A stretch of DNA of 64,000 nt from Nymphaea colorata. Taxonomy: Eukaryota; Streptophyta; Magnoliopsida; Nymphaeales; Nymphaeaceae. The notes below the pieces were generated by a model, which saw nothing but the letters and a program-made list of their open reading frames with translations, was not told the DNA's origin and searched no databases. Of the stretch, positions 46,887 to 56,994 are shown in pieces; the first letter of the stretch is position 1; each line of letters starts with the position of its first letter. The stretch is taken from NCBI RefSeq assembly GCF_008831285.2, contig NC_045147.1, forward strand, positions 6,416,334-6,480,333, given 5' to 3'. Both the position numbers and the translations under genes were made by a program.

Positions 46887-47057
46887 GAACGGTTGACCTA
46901 AACATGTGTCAAATGCAACGTGAGGTTCATTCAAAAACCACTGACAACTGAAGAAGCTTTTGTAGCTGCAATGGGCATGCAAGTGTTTCTTAAGTGCTTG
47001 TGCAACAAAAGTTTTGAAGTTTGGTAGTGTGAAAGTTGTGGCTGATTCACCTGGGAG
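46887..47057 (+). pseudogene. Mut7-C family zinc-ribbon exon, copy B
   Basis: The same 171-bp exon as copy A, again bounded by TTTGTCAG and GAG-GTGAG. One frame reads through its whole length with three in-frame stops: ERLT-stop-TCVKCNVRFIQKPLTTEEA, VAAMGMQVFLKCLCNKSFEVW-stop-CESCG-stop-FTWE. Both CxxC pairs (CVKC and CESC) expected of the zinc ribbon at the C-terminus of plant Mut7-C proteins are kept. The equal length and preserved splice sites show that genomic DNA, not cDNA, was duplicated. It is not translatable as an internal exon. Confidence 0.65.
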
Positions 47058-47399
47058 GTGAGAAATTTTCTGTTGATTTGAGTTGGGAAATTTGCTTTTC
47101 ATTTGGTAGTGTGAAAGTTCTGGCCGATTCTCTCTCTCTCTCTCCCTTTGTGTGTGTGTGTGTGTGTTTGCGTCTTTGTTTAGTTACATGAGTGAACCTG
47201 CTGGGGTAATTGTTGCAGTGAAATCATGCTTCCTTGAGTTGTTTCCATAAAAAACAAAAGTGTATTTGAGCACATCTGATGCAGCAGAAGAATCAAAAGC
47301 AGAAGTCTTTTGTCATTTCTCTTCTAGATGGATGTTGTTGCTTCTAATAAAAGTACATACCAAAAGGATCTCAAGTAACTAGAGCTTGAGGAACAAATA

Positions 47400-47665
47400 C
47401 TAGCTTGGTTCATGGCTCTCCTTTGCCCTACATGGCTCGTATGCATGACTAGTTAACAGGGGGATTCACCGCCAATACTAGCTTGGTTCATTATTGCTGA
47501 GACAATGGCCTACTTCTTCACATCTACCATGCAATGCATGGTGGTTATTCATAGACAGAGTAATCATGGTATTCACTTCCGCGTACTTGCTAAAGAGTTG
47601 TGTATGCCTGGTGGATCATATTGACTATGGTACTGTAGTTGGTAAACTGGATGGAGAAATATAGC
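47400..47665. other. Non-module DNA inside copy C
   Basis: No gene is seen. The phrase AATACTAGCTTGGTTCAT occurs twice, at about 47396 and 47474, a local duplication with a 78-base period. Confidence 0.5.
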
Positions 47666-47819
47666 TCACCGCTACAGATCTATACCATTGTTAGACCCCT
47701 AGCCACAACGATGAGTCTAGTAATTCACCGGTACAGATCTATACGGTTGTTAGACCACTAGCCACAACGGTGAGTCTAGTAATTCACTGCTACAGATTTA
47801 TACCATTGTTAGACCACTA
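47666..47819. repeat. 59-bp tandem repeat, 2.6 copies
   Basis: Copies start at 47666, 47725 and 47784 with TCAC-G-TACAGAT-TATAC and continue through TTGTTAGACCACTAGCCACAAC. The third copy is cut short after GACCACTA. Several base differences lie between copies. Confidence 0.85.
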
Positions 47820-48142
47820 TTGTCTTGACGTTTACATTTAATGAGGCCTGTTGAAAAGGGAAAAGCAAAATTTCCACAGATTCTTTTAGTTGTACATAGT
47901 TGGTTTGGCAGGAAGAAAAATAACCGTTATGAAAATATCTACGTTTTTATATAGATATCATCTCTGGAAATGTATATAAAGAAAAAACGATGTGTTTAAA
48001 AAAATATCAAAAAGAATGGAGGGATGCGAGCATAAATTGGCCAACGTTCCGCTTCTCCTCTCTGAGACTGAAACCAGGAGCTTCTCTTACCGCTCAGCAA
48101 AAACTTGAGGAAGAGAAGAAGCGAGGCACAGAGGGAGCCTCC

Positions 48143-48520
48143 AATGTCGGCTTCTCACCTGGTCGTCGACCCCTCACAGATCGACGTCTCGAGGGTCGAC
48201 TTCTACTCCATCCACCTTTTCCCTTGTGAGAATTTGAGCATCTTGATGTAAAATTTTCTGCTCCTGATTCCTCTGAAACTATGGGTCTTGGTCGATTTCG
48301 GTTTTGAGAATGTCATCGTGGTCAGCGACCTCGGCCCGACAAGCTTTAGAAGTTGGAGGGCGTCGTTAGGAAGATATTTAGGCAGGTTGGCATGATTAAG
48401 AAGGGGATATAAAATGGATGTTTGTGAATCCTGAGACTCAGAAGATGCAAGGTTATTGCTTTATCGAGTTCAATACCCCACTGGTGATTGCTGCAAGCAG
48501 CAAGAAAAAGAAAGCCCTAA
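48143..48520 (+). pseudogene. TIF3B: eIF3b N-terminal fragment, copy C
   Basis: A second relic of the eIF3b N-terminus, homologous to 33468-33851. Readable pieces are LVVDPSQIDVSRVDFYSIHL, then LVDFGFENVIVV, then MFVNPETQKMQGYCFIEFNT and AASSKKKKA. It keeps some residues closer to normal eIF3b than copy A (DPSQIDVSRVD, NPETQ) but has others changed (FDS to FYS). The same frame breaks occur after the first block and before the -PVN-ETQ block, so they probably predate the duplication. It ends at the same point as copy A. It is non-functional. Confidence 0.7.
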
Positions 48521-49019
48521 CGGGCAACTTTAATTTCCGTGGATTTCAATTGCACCCCTCATCATAATCCCGGATTTCCATCGACGGTTGCGATTGAAAT
48601 CCACAGATCATAATCTCAGATTTTCGTCTACAGTGGTGTCTTTCTCGGTAAATACTCTGGCGCTTTTGTAAACCTTCTTCAAAATCCTTCCACCTACTTG
48701 AAGGCTGCTTTCCATCCATGAATTTTGAGCCTTGGCTTGCATGATCCAGCACCCTCTTCTCTTTTTGACTTCCTTTAACTTTACAACTTGCCTGGATCCA
48801 TTATTGACCAATTACTAGGAGAAAATCTCTCTCTATATATATATTTGAGTTACTCCCAAACTTATGAATCAAGCTTCCCTGTATCTTTGTGGCACAGATT
48901 CAAGGGTAAAATATCCAAACCATCTTTGACGGTTTCCTTTAGCATGCTGATTTTTCTGATTTAGTATTTAAGTATTTACCACCTTGTTTTATAAATCCTG
49001 TGGTACATAAAGCTTCTTT

Positions 49020-49490
49020 GTCGGGTCCACTTTCACATTGTTGTGTTTGTTTCATTTTACCTTTTCAGTAAATTTATGTGGATTATTCTTATACATTGCA
49101 AAATCACAAATTCATATTCCAACCCCAATAAAGATTCCCAAACTGTTCAATATAATGTAGTTTGTAAACTTTTAAGACAGCTTAGCCTTGACCTTTCAAA
49201 ATGGAATATCCCACTTCTCCTGCTAGAAAAAGCAGCATGATGATCTCCCACAAGCTGGGACTGAAAGCACAAAACAGGGCCTGGTATTCTTAAGGCATTA
49301 AGGGTGAGAAATTGCAGCACTCAAGTCACCTTTGAATATGTTACACTAACGATTGTATTGAGGATTCAGAGATAAATATGATGGACTATATGAGGAGCTG
49401 TTGTTGGTCATGGATAAATCTGATGTTGTGGAACCCTAGTGGATGAAGTGATGCTTGCTGGACATGAAATCCTGGAAGCTTCTTAAAGGA
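49020..49490. other. Non-module stretch in copy C
   Basis: No gene is recognised. It lies between the eIF3b and Mut7-C parts and replaces the 34.25-38.5 kb spacer of copy A. Confidence 0.35.
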
Positions 49491-49676
49491 ATCTTATCCC
49501 AGTCATCTCCATTCCCTAGAAGGTGGAATGGAACTAGATACTTTCAAACATTTAATGCATAATTTACAAATAAATATTGTTACATGACAAGTTTGATAAA
49601 ATATTTTGTCTATTCATCTATGTTATGCAGTTTAGTCCCAAAAAGGCTATTTATAATGCATTTTTATGTTTGTCAG

Positions 49677-49796
49677 GAACAGTTGACCTCAAGATGCATC
49701 AAATGCAATGTGAGGTTCATTTACAAACCACTAACAACTGAAGAAGCTTTTGTAGCTGCAAGGGGCATGCAAGTGGTTCTTGAGTGCTTGTACAAC
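49677..49796 (+). pseudogene. Mut7-C family zinc-ribbon exon, copy C (open but truncated)
   Basis: The exon starts after TTTGTCAG like copies A and B. Its first 40 codons are uninterrupted: EQLTSRCIKCNVRF, then IYKPLTTEEAFVAARGMQVV, then LECLYN. This is the least damaged copy and the best basis for the Mut7-C assignment (CxxC followed by KPLTTEEA). It stops at about 49796, before the second CxxC pair, where the sequence jumps to a different part of the module. It therefore lacks half the zinc ribbon and the downstream splice site. Confidence 0.65.
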
Positions 49797-49852
49797 TGCT
49801 GTCAATTTGAAATTGTTTTTAACTACTTTTGCTGCTTTGTAGTTATATTTGA

Positions 49853-50065
49853 AATAAACAGGATCAACCTCCTCAGCGATAGCGGCGACCTGTTGGTCTT
49901 GCTCATTAACAGCCGCTTCAGAATAACAGCATTGAAGCTGCTTCTTGTCCCTTGCACCAGAAACCTGTAGAGCTTGACGAGGAGCTTCAGGTAGACATCA
50001 TCAGATTTGGGGGCCGTGCGCTTCGTCTTCTCCCTTGTCCCACCAGCGAGTAAGTCGATATCCAT
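49853..50065 (-). pseudogene. RPL18: RPL18 (eL18) 5' fragment
   Basis: RPL18 is a protein of the 60S ribosomal subunit. The minus-strand frame starting at the ATG at 50065 reads [51 protein letters not shown] and [10 protein letters not shown]. These are the first 70 or so residues of plant RPL18, out of about 187, in order and without a stop. Differences from the family include an extra T in the GG-KSK region and R-to-Q and G changes in the FLVRRT segment. Homology ends at about 49853, exactly where the module copy C fragment begins. With no later part of the gene present, it is a truncated fragment. Confidence 0.8.
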
Positions 50066-50520
50066 GGCTGCCAATGAACGTCGTCACCGCCATTACCATT
50101 AGTCCTTGAAGGTGTTCGTCTGTAGCATCTCACCAGCCATGAAGCTATCACCCCTCTCCTTGGCCCCGATGATGTGAGGATCTCGCCGAAGAGCTCCTGT
50201 GCCGTCGTCTTCTATCTTGAGGCCCTACTTAGCCGTGCATTCTATGACAACTTTGAGACTCCCACTTTCGAGCTGGATGCCGTGCTGAACCAACGGTACC
50301 TGTGTCGAGCCAACCTCGATGCTTTCTCAGAGGCTTTGGTTTCTTCTCCGATTTGAGACGGAAGAAGAGCTTCTCCAGTGAAGACAAGAGGGAGGAAACA
50401 AAATTTGGGGCCGTCGGACTGTAATGTGGATAGGGCATTTTTCTTCGGGTGCATTTGAACTGAATTTGTGAATAAGAGAGCAACAGAGACTCTCCTTTCC
50501 TTGAGCAGCGAGAAGGAGCT
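50066..50520 (+). other. GC-rich coding-like DNA of unknown origin
   Basis: This GC-rich stretch stands out from its AT-rich neighbours. The frame at 50174-50356 (+) gives ALLSRAFYDNFETPTFELDA and VLNQRYLCRANLDAFSEALV, which looks protein-like, but I do not recognise it. The antisense frames at 50229-50558 are probably shadows. It may be another captured host-gene fragment, lying between the RPL18 fragment and the decayed copia gag. Confidence 0.3.
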
Positions 50521-53500
50521 ATGGCAAACAAAGAGAAGAGCATTGGTGACATCAGCAACTCAGAAAATTCTCAGGTGATGCCAGATTCTTTCTTTTTTAC
50601 ATCATTATGATAATTTCAGAAGTGTGCTGGTATCTCACGCACTTAACGACGACAATTATGCCATTTGGAGAAGAGCCATGATAATGGCTTTATCATCAAA
50701 AAATAAACTAGGCTTTATAGACGGATCAAAGAGCCAAAAGAAGGATATAAGAATCGTGCCTTGTGGGTTAGATGCAATAATATGATTCTTTCATGGATTT
50801 TAAATTCTATTAGCAAACTACTATTGCTTATGCTACTTCTGCTCAAGATGTATGGGAAGATTTGAAAAGCAGGTTTATTAGAGTTTAGCACCAAGAATAT
50901 ATCAACTACAGAGTTCTATATGTCGGCTTCAACAAGAGACTTTATCAGTTACTATGTACTATACAAAAATTAAGGCATTATGGGATGAACTTAAACTCTT
51001 ATTCTCCCTGTACCGCCTTGTTCATGTGGTGCTATAAGAATTTACTCATATCATATTCAAAGGTAAAGAGTAATCCAATTCTTGATGGGGCTAAATGACT
51101 TGTATGGAGCAATTCGTGGTCAAATCTTACTGCTTGATCCTTTGCCTAACATTAACAAAGTTTATGCTTTAGTTCTACAGAAAGAAAAACAATGTGAAGC
51201 AAGATTCACATCATCACATTCTGAGGCTGCTCTAGTCATCACTTGCAATTATAATAGTAAGACAGAAGCCCGTGATCAAGTCTTTCGGTTTCAGTTAAAT
51301 AAAGGAGGCCGTTAGAGCAGGCCCATGTGTAGCTACTGTCATGGTAGAGGTCATATAAAAGAAAAGTGTTATAAGCTAATTGGCTATCCTCTAGGGCATC
51401 GGTTTTATAACCCCAATTTCAAGTCTTCCATGGTTGCAGCTGTAACACAAAATCAGAAAATGACAGACCTTCATACTGTCGATGGTGTTGGTTCCTTAAG
51501 TAATGATAGTCAAGGTAACATGGGAGTTGTGCCTTCATTCACTAGGGATGAGTACTAGAAACTCTTATCACTCGTTAAAGATCAAACTGCCTCAATCAAC
51601 TTCGCATGTAATATCTCTTCATGTAATCTCAATTGTATACCTTGAATTATAGATTCTAGAGCAAGTCAACATATTTGTACTGACAACTCAATCATCTAAA
51701 ATCTAAAAACTTGTCATACACACATAAATCTTTCAAATGGGAATGTAATCTTTGTTCATTAAACCGGTGACGTTCACTTGCCATCTTTTACACTTGACAA
51801 TACTTTGTGTTTTCCCTCTTTCAAAATAAATTGTTATCAGTTAGTCAACTAACCAAGGCACTAAACTGCTCGGTAACCTTTTTTCCAACACATCGTGTAT
51901 TGCAGGACCTAGCATCGAGGATAATGATTGGTCAGGGTGAAGAAAGAGGAGGACTATATGAATTTAAATAATTGGTGTCACCTACAAAATGTTTTGCTGT
52001 AACTTCTTCTCAAGACCTATGGCATAGGTGGTTTGGTCATCTTTCAACTTCTCGACTTAAGTTACTTAATTCTTATTTAGGGTTGAATTGCTATTTGAAT
52101 AAAGATATTTGGCAAACACATTTGAAATTTAATTTAAGTGATATTTATACTTCAAAGCCTTTTGAATTAATTCATTGTGACATTTGGGGTCCATATTCAC
52201 AGTCAACTCTTACGGAGCACATTATTTTCTAAGTATTGTGTATGACTACACTCATGTCACATGGATTTTTTTAATGAAACACAAGCATGAAACATTTTAC
52301 TTTAATAAAAAATCAATTTGGTGTCACCATTAAAAATGTGAGGTTTGATAATGGTACCGAGTTTTTTTCTCATGAAATGCAATCTTTTCTCAATCAACAA
52401 GGTACCAGTCGCCAACATAGTTGTGTCACCACACCACATCAAAACATAATGGTAGAATGCAAACATTGTCATCTTCTTGAAGTAGCAAGGGCCCTTCATT
52501 TTGAAGCAAATTTACCAATCTAGGGCTAGTGTATTTTAATTGCCACCTATCTTATTAATCGTACTCCTACACCTACCCTAAGAGGAATATCTCCATTTGA
52601 AAAATTATTTGAAAAAAAAAAACCATCTTTTGAACATCTACGTGTCTTTGGCTCCCTTTGCTATGCTGCCAACAATAACCACTACAAAGAGAAATTTGAC
52701 GATAGAGCACATAAATGCATCTTTATTGGTTATCCTGAAGGCCAAAATGCATACAAGGTCAATGATTTTAAAAAACAATAAAGTTTCCACTAATCGGAAT
52801 GTTGTTTTTTATGAAAATCTTTTTCTATTCCAACAAGTCAAGGAGGATGAAAGATTGACTGTTTTGCCTATGCCAATAACCCAAGAAAATATGATTGGCC
52901 CGTTGGAAGAAGTGTTGTTTGAAAATAAAGCATCGCTTACGGCTGAACCAAATGAAGGCACAAACATATCTGAAAATGGTAAGACGCTTGTTCCAACTCA
53001 TGATATCCTCTTGTCTGCAATCCAAAACACCGATAGTGAGATCATGCAACCAAACCAAGCCTTGGACTCTGAAGCAACTGAACACCTTAGAAGATCATCT
53101 CGACAAAAAAGGCCAGCCACTTGGATGAAAGTTTTTTATTGTTCTCTAACTTTGACACCTTTGATCAACGGCGACTTGATGGCAAATCTTGTGAAAGGCA
53201 TAACGTATCATCTTTCCAAATTTACCTCTTTTCATCGTTTCTCTTCTATTACTCCAACTTTTTAGCCTCTATAGCCTCAATTTTGAACCAAAAACCTATG
53301 AAGAGGCAAGTAAAATTAAAGAGTGGCGAGATGCAATGGACTTAGAAATTAGTGCACTGCGGGACAATAAAACATGGACATTGACTACTCTACCAAAAGG
53401 GATCCAATCCATCACTTGCAAATGGGTATACAAAGTAAAATTTAGGTCAAATCGATCCATCAAATGATACAAGGCCCATCTGGTAGCAAAAGGTTTTTTA

Positions 53501-54804
53501 CAGAAAGAGGGAGTAGATTACAATGAAACATTTGCTTCAGTAGTTAAAATGATAACAGTTTGAATTCTTTTAATTGCTTCTACAAAAGGTATCAAATGGA
53601 TGTAAATAATGTCTTCTTTCATAGACTTGCTTGAGGAAGTATATATGCAGGTACCGTCAGGATACGACTGTAAGGGGGAGAACTTAGTATGTAAGCTTCA
53701 CAAATCTCTCTATGGTCTTAAGCAGTCTCTAAGAAATTGGTTTCACAAGCTATCTATGGCACTTGAAGAATTTGGATTTATACAATCCAAGGCTAATCAC
53801 ACGCTATTTACTCTTAAACAAGGAGAAGGTTTTTTTGGTTGTCTTAGTATATATGTGGACAACTTGATCATTGTTGATAATATGGAGAATTTTGTGGAAA
53901 AAATTAAGTCTTTCTTGTGCCAAAAATTTCGCATGAAACACCTTAATACTCTTAAATATTTTGGGTTTGGAAATTGCCCGGTCATCCAAAGGAATATGTT
54001 TCACAAAAAAATTATGCACTCAACATTATAAATGAGGTCAGATTACTAAGTGCAAAGCCAATGGAAATTTTCATGGAGCATAAACATGGTCTAGATACTA
54101 CTCAGATTAAAGAAATAAAAGATCCAACAAAATATAGAAGACTGATTGGACGTTTTATTTATTTGAGTATCACAAGACTAGATGTTTAGTTTGCCGTTAA
54201 TATACTAAGTCGCTTCATGCATACACCGAAGAAAACACATTTTCAAGCTGCCTTGAGACTTGTCAAATTTATTAAAATGAATCCAGGACAAGGCATTCTA
54301 TTGGGCAAATAAAATAATTTTCAAGTAAGTGTTTTTTGTAATTTCGATTGGGCTGCTTGTCATGAAACATGAAGATCCATCACTGGCTATTGTGTTCTTC
54401 TCGGAGAATCTTTAATGTCATGGAAAACAAAGAAGTGGTCCACTGTGTCTCGCTCTTCTGCTGAGGTAGAATACCGAGCAATAGCAAATGCTGTTTGTGA
54501 AGTAATATGGTTAAAAGACTTATTATCCGACTTAGGCATCCCAACACTCACAACCAACAAATTTGTGTTGCAATAATCAGGCTGCACTACGTATTGCAGC
54601 CAATCTAATTTTTCATGAGTGCACCAAACATATTGACATAGATTGTCATGTAGTACGAGAAAAAATCAGTCAAGGTGAAATCATAACATGCTATGTTAGA
54701 AGCAAAGAGCAGCTAACCGATCTCTTTACCAAGGCATTAGGCAAAGAGGCATTCAAACATTTGTTATCCAAACTGGGCGTAAAAAATATCTATGCCTCAG
54801 TTTG
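50521..54804 (+). pseudogene. Copia Gag-Pol relic with dead catalytic sites
   Basis: The likely start is ATG at 50521 (MANKEKSIGD). Gag follows through NDDNYAIWRRAMIMALSSKN-type words at 50644-50720 after a frame break. The zinc knuckle CSYCHGRGHIKEKC starts at 51328. The protease reads IIDSRASQHIC near 51650, where DSGA is expected, so glycine is replaced by arginine. Pre-integrase DLWHRWFGHLS (near 52015) has lost its CxxC pair. Integrase IHCDIWGPY (about 52165) and FDNGTEF with VECKH (52340-52460) remain. The RT has SLYGLKQS and IYVDN at about 53850, where the second catalytic aspartate of YVDD is asparagine. RNase H spans about 54330-54800, with CNNQA for CDNQA. At least eight frame changes or stops are visible. 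It is non-functional. Confidence 0.85.
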
Positions 54805-54812
54805 AGAGGGAG
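54802..54812 (+). other. Polypurine tract of the decayed copia element
   Basis: TTGAGAGGGAG follows the end of the RNase H region and overlaps the TGA that closes the pol frame, the same arrangement as in the intact copia element. Confidence 0.7.
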
Positions 54813-55076
54813 TATCAAGAGTAAAGGATCAAGAAGAAAATCAAGAGCTGTTATGCATCTCTCGGTGGATAAAGGATGAGAGAAGAAACTGTTTTGAAGG
54901 ATAAGGATACACATGGATATGGCCGTGCATCATCTTCATTTTCTACGTACCAAAAATCTTGTAATGATACGTTTTTTGTACTATATTTATGTTACTCAAA
55001 GAGATCAATCGATATATAGAGTTCTCTCCAGTTTTTTGTTTCACGCTTCCTCTGTTCTCAATCATATGCTTTCATA
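54813..55076 (+). repeat. Probable 3' LTR of the decayed copia element
   Basis: The stretch follows the polypurine tract and ends in typical LTR text (AGTTCTCTCCAG, TTCCTCTGTTCTCAATCA). The start TATCAAGAG lacks a clean TG, and the right end is only an estimate because there is no second LTR to compare. Confidence 0.4.
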
Positions 55077-56142
55077 GAACATAGGAGATAATTAAGTTTA
55101 TACACTGTCCCATGAACGAGAATGCTCAGGTTACTCATATTGAAACCTCCAATGCCTGCTCCAAATTACAAAAGAATGCTCAGGTTACTCATATTGGAGA
55201 CGAATATGGCTGGCGCTCAGGTATGTGAGTTATCTTTTATAACAGAAATTAGTACCGATGCGTAGAATTCGTGCCTTCAGAGCCACCAGCTAGCATTACA
55301 TCCTGAAAAAGTCATCAATTTCTTGGAGAATGAGATATATCCAGTTGTTGCTTTTGTAGGACGACCATCAGCAAGAATAGAATGCTTTTTGAATTGGTAC
55401 AGAAAATGGAAGGCGTTTTTGAGCCTGAGACCTACAGCTTCGCCCCGACATAATGTGGTTAGCTGCATTCAGTATGCAAAAGTTGCTTGTAGCATAGACA
55501 GTTGGAATCGAGTATTAGGACCCATCCAACCCTGAATTCTAGAGGCATGAAGAGTCTTCTTAGGGTCATAGATAAGAACATGAATCTGTCAGATCCACTG
55601 GAAATCAAATGCTTGGTTTACCAAATCCATTGCAAGTGTAGCGGACCCCATATTCGGTACAGCAAAAGGTACATAGAATGGGTTATCTTTTTATGCGAGA
55701 CCATGCAACTGTTTTACCGCAAAAGGTACATAGAATAGGTGCCGTATTATCACAAAGTACCTATTCCATTCATCAGTATAAAATATGAGGCAACTGTTTT
55801 ACTCTATTAAAGAAATTTATCAGTTAACCATATAGTGTATTTTTAGTTATTCGAAGGAACTCCTTTAGGATTACATATGCAGGGGCCGTATTCTTCTCAT
55901 CTAACTACAAAATCCTCTTCATACACAGAATCTGTATATACACTTTTCCGATAAATTTGTAGTCGCATCTACGACATGAAGCATCGTATGTTCCAGCGAA
56001 ACCATTTGTTGCAGGAAGTCTGCTTTTCTAAACTTCATGATACCCAATTTGTAGCTCTATCAATTCAAGAAGTTTGAAAAGAAATGAAGAGTGCCAGGTA
56101 TTTGGTAATTAACACCAATCTATGAATATTTGCACAATTCAC
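55077..56142. other. Non-coding DNA with a 54-bp period duplication
   Basis: GAATGCTCAGGTTACTCATA occurs at about 55120 and 55174. Two copies of AAAGGTACATAGAATRGGT lie at about 55663 and 55720. This stretch lies downstream of the KASII exons and may include their intron, but no further KASII exon could be recognised. Confidence 0.4.
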
Positions 56143-56666
56143 CTGGACTCCACCAATTCCGGAGCCGATCAGGATGCTGCATTTTGCTGCATCCAGGTTC
56201 TTCGTGGTCTCTTCCATCAAGCCACCATCAATCAATGCTTTTTTGCCAGATGAGCATGTAGAGCATAAACTTGTCCATTCTCTGGGAGATTTTGGTGAAA
56301 CCCATCCATCAGGTGAAAAGGATTTGATTTCCCCTGCAATCCGCTGCATAACGGGCTATTTAGTTGAAAGTTCTTAAATGACAAATCAGTTATACCTTTA
56401 CCATCAAATATCCACACGATTTCGGAGGCCAAATCTCTAGTTAACGGACTTAGAGACTTACAGTTGGGAAGCCCGAACATCAAATGATTCAATTTCACTT
56501 ATTCCGCTGACACCTTCAAGGAGGTTTTTGTAGAATGTATCAGGATCATGGCCTAACGAAGTCACCACACCCATCCCTGTAACAACAACTCTCCTTTGCT
56601 TAGCTGCCTTGTTATTCTTTGTAGCCACTTTGTCTGTTGATTGCCTCGTTCTTGCTGCAATTGTTC
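56143..56666 (-). pseudogene. KASII: KASII (3-oxoacyl-ACP synthase II) two-exon fragment
   Basis: KASII extends palmitoyl-ACP to stearoyl-ACP in plastids. Exon one (56462-56666) encodes RRVVVTGMGVVTSLGHDPDT, then FYKNLLEGVSGISEIESFD, the N-terminus of the condensing-enzyme fold. It is preceded by a TGTCTTGCAG acceptor and followed by a GTAAGT donor. The 118-bp intron ends in TTATGCAG. Exon two (56143-56343) encodes RIAGEIKSFSPDGW, GKKALIDGG, KNLDAAKCSILIGSGIGG and ends at CAG-GTGAA. Exon one has lost a base after FD, so the expected FPT before RIAGE falls out of frame. Exon two has compensating single-base changes around the RMDKFMLY segment. No exon carrying the Cys-His-His active site is present. 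Retained introns mean the piece was copied from genomic DNA. Confidence 0.8.
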
Positions 56667-56940
56667 CTGCAAGACAGTTAGGAGATATCTAACCGATCAA
56701 CAACCTTTGCATCTCCTTCACATTCGATCTAATATCAAGGTCTTCAAGTTTTGAAATTCATGGATTTAAGATCGCGATACTCTGCACTGAAAACTTGTCT
56801 AAACTTTGGCTAAACCTTTAAAGTAAAAATACCAAAGTAGGGATCTCAAATGTGAATATTTAGCTAGGCCTGACTGAAAATACTTAGCTTGATAAACTAC
56901 CATATGACTTTCTTGCCACGTCGAGAGAGCTTAAACAAAC
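56667..56940 (-). other. Putative chimeric intron between RPL4 and KASII pieces
   Basis: This 274-bp stretch begins, on the minus strand, with AAG-GTTTGT at the end of RPL4 similarity and ends with TGTCTTGCAG before the KASII exon. Both look like usable splice sites. The right half is presumably native KASII intron. Whether it is ever spliced is unknown. Confidence 0.4.
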
Positions 56941-56994
56941 CTTCGGTTGTTTCCTCTTCTTGTCCAGCTTCTCTGCCTTAGCCTTCACGCTCTG

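Larger units (their letters stand above)
44636..47340 (+). repeat. Module copy B (lacks the eIF3b part)
   Basis: It starts at CTTCCAATAAAAGTACATCC and aligns with 34251-36007 plus 38383-38958 and 44283-44635 of copy A. It contains neither the gypsy derivative nor the copia element. It carries its own insertion, a solo LTR at 44722-44954. A 12-bp duplication (AGGACCTTTCTA, twice at about 46540-46566) sits where copy A holds the gypsy derivative. Confidence 0.85.
47341..49852 (+). repeat. Module copy C, rearranged
   Basis: It begins with 59 bases of the module start (TTCTAATAAAAGTACATACC to GAGGAACAAA), then departs to unrelated DNA (47400-47940). It resumes with the eIF3b part (47949-49010, matching 33241-34254, with about 145 extra bases near 48780-48930). 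After about 480 unmatched bases it continues with the Mut7-C end (49490-49796, matching 38560-38856). The last segment, 49797-49852, matches an earlier part of the module (34738-34795) and is therefore out of order. Confidence 0.75.
50521..55076 (+). mobile_element. Decayed Ty1/copia element lacking its 5' LTR
   Basis: This plus-strand copia element is unrelated in detail to the intact one. The domain order is Gag, zinc knuckle, protease, integrase, RT, RNase H, then a TTGAGAGGGAG polypurine tract (54802-54812) and a probable 3' LTR (54813 to about 55076). No 5' LTR or primer site lies upstream. Instead the GC-rich fragment and RPL18 piece abut it, so the left end has been lost by truncation or rearrangement. 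Confidence 0.8.

Noticed and set aside
55277-55535. Possible further KASII exon downstream of the two-exon fragment
   Set aside because: Neither strand shows the conserved Cys-containing or His-containing blocks of condensing enzymes. Similarity of GIGGF near 55150 on the minus strand is too short to support.
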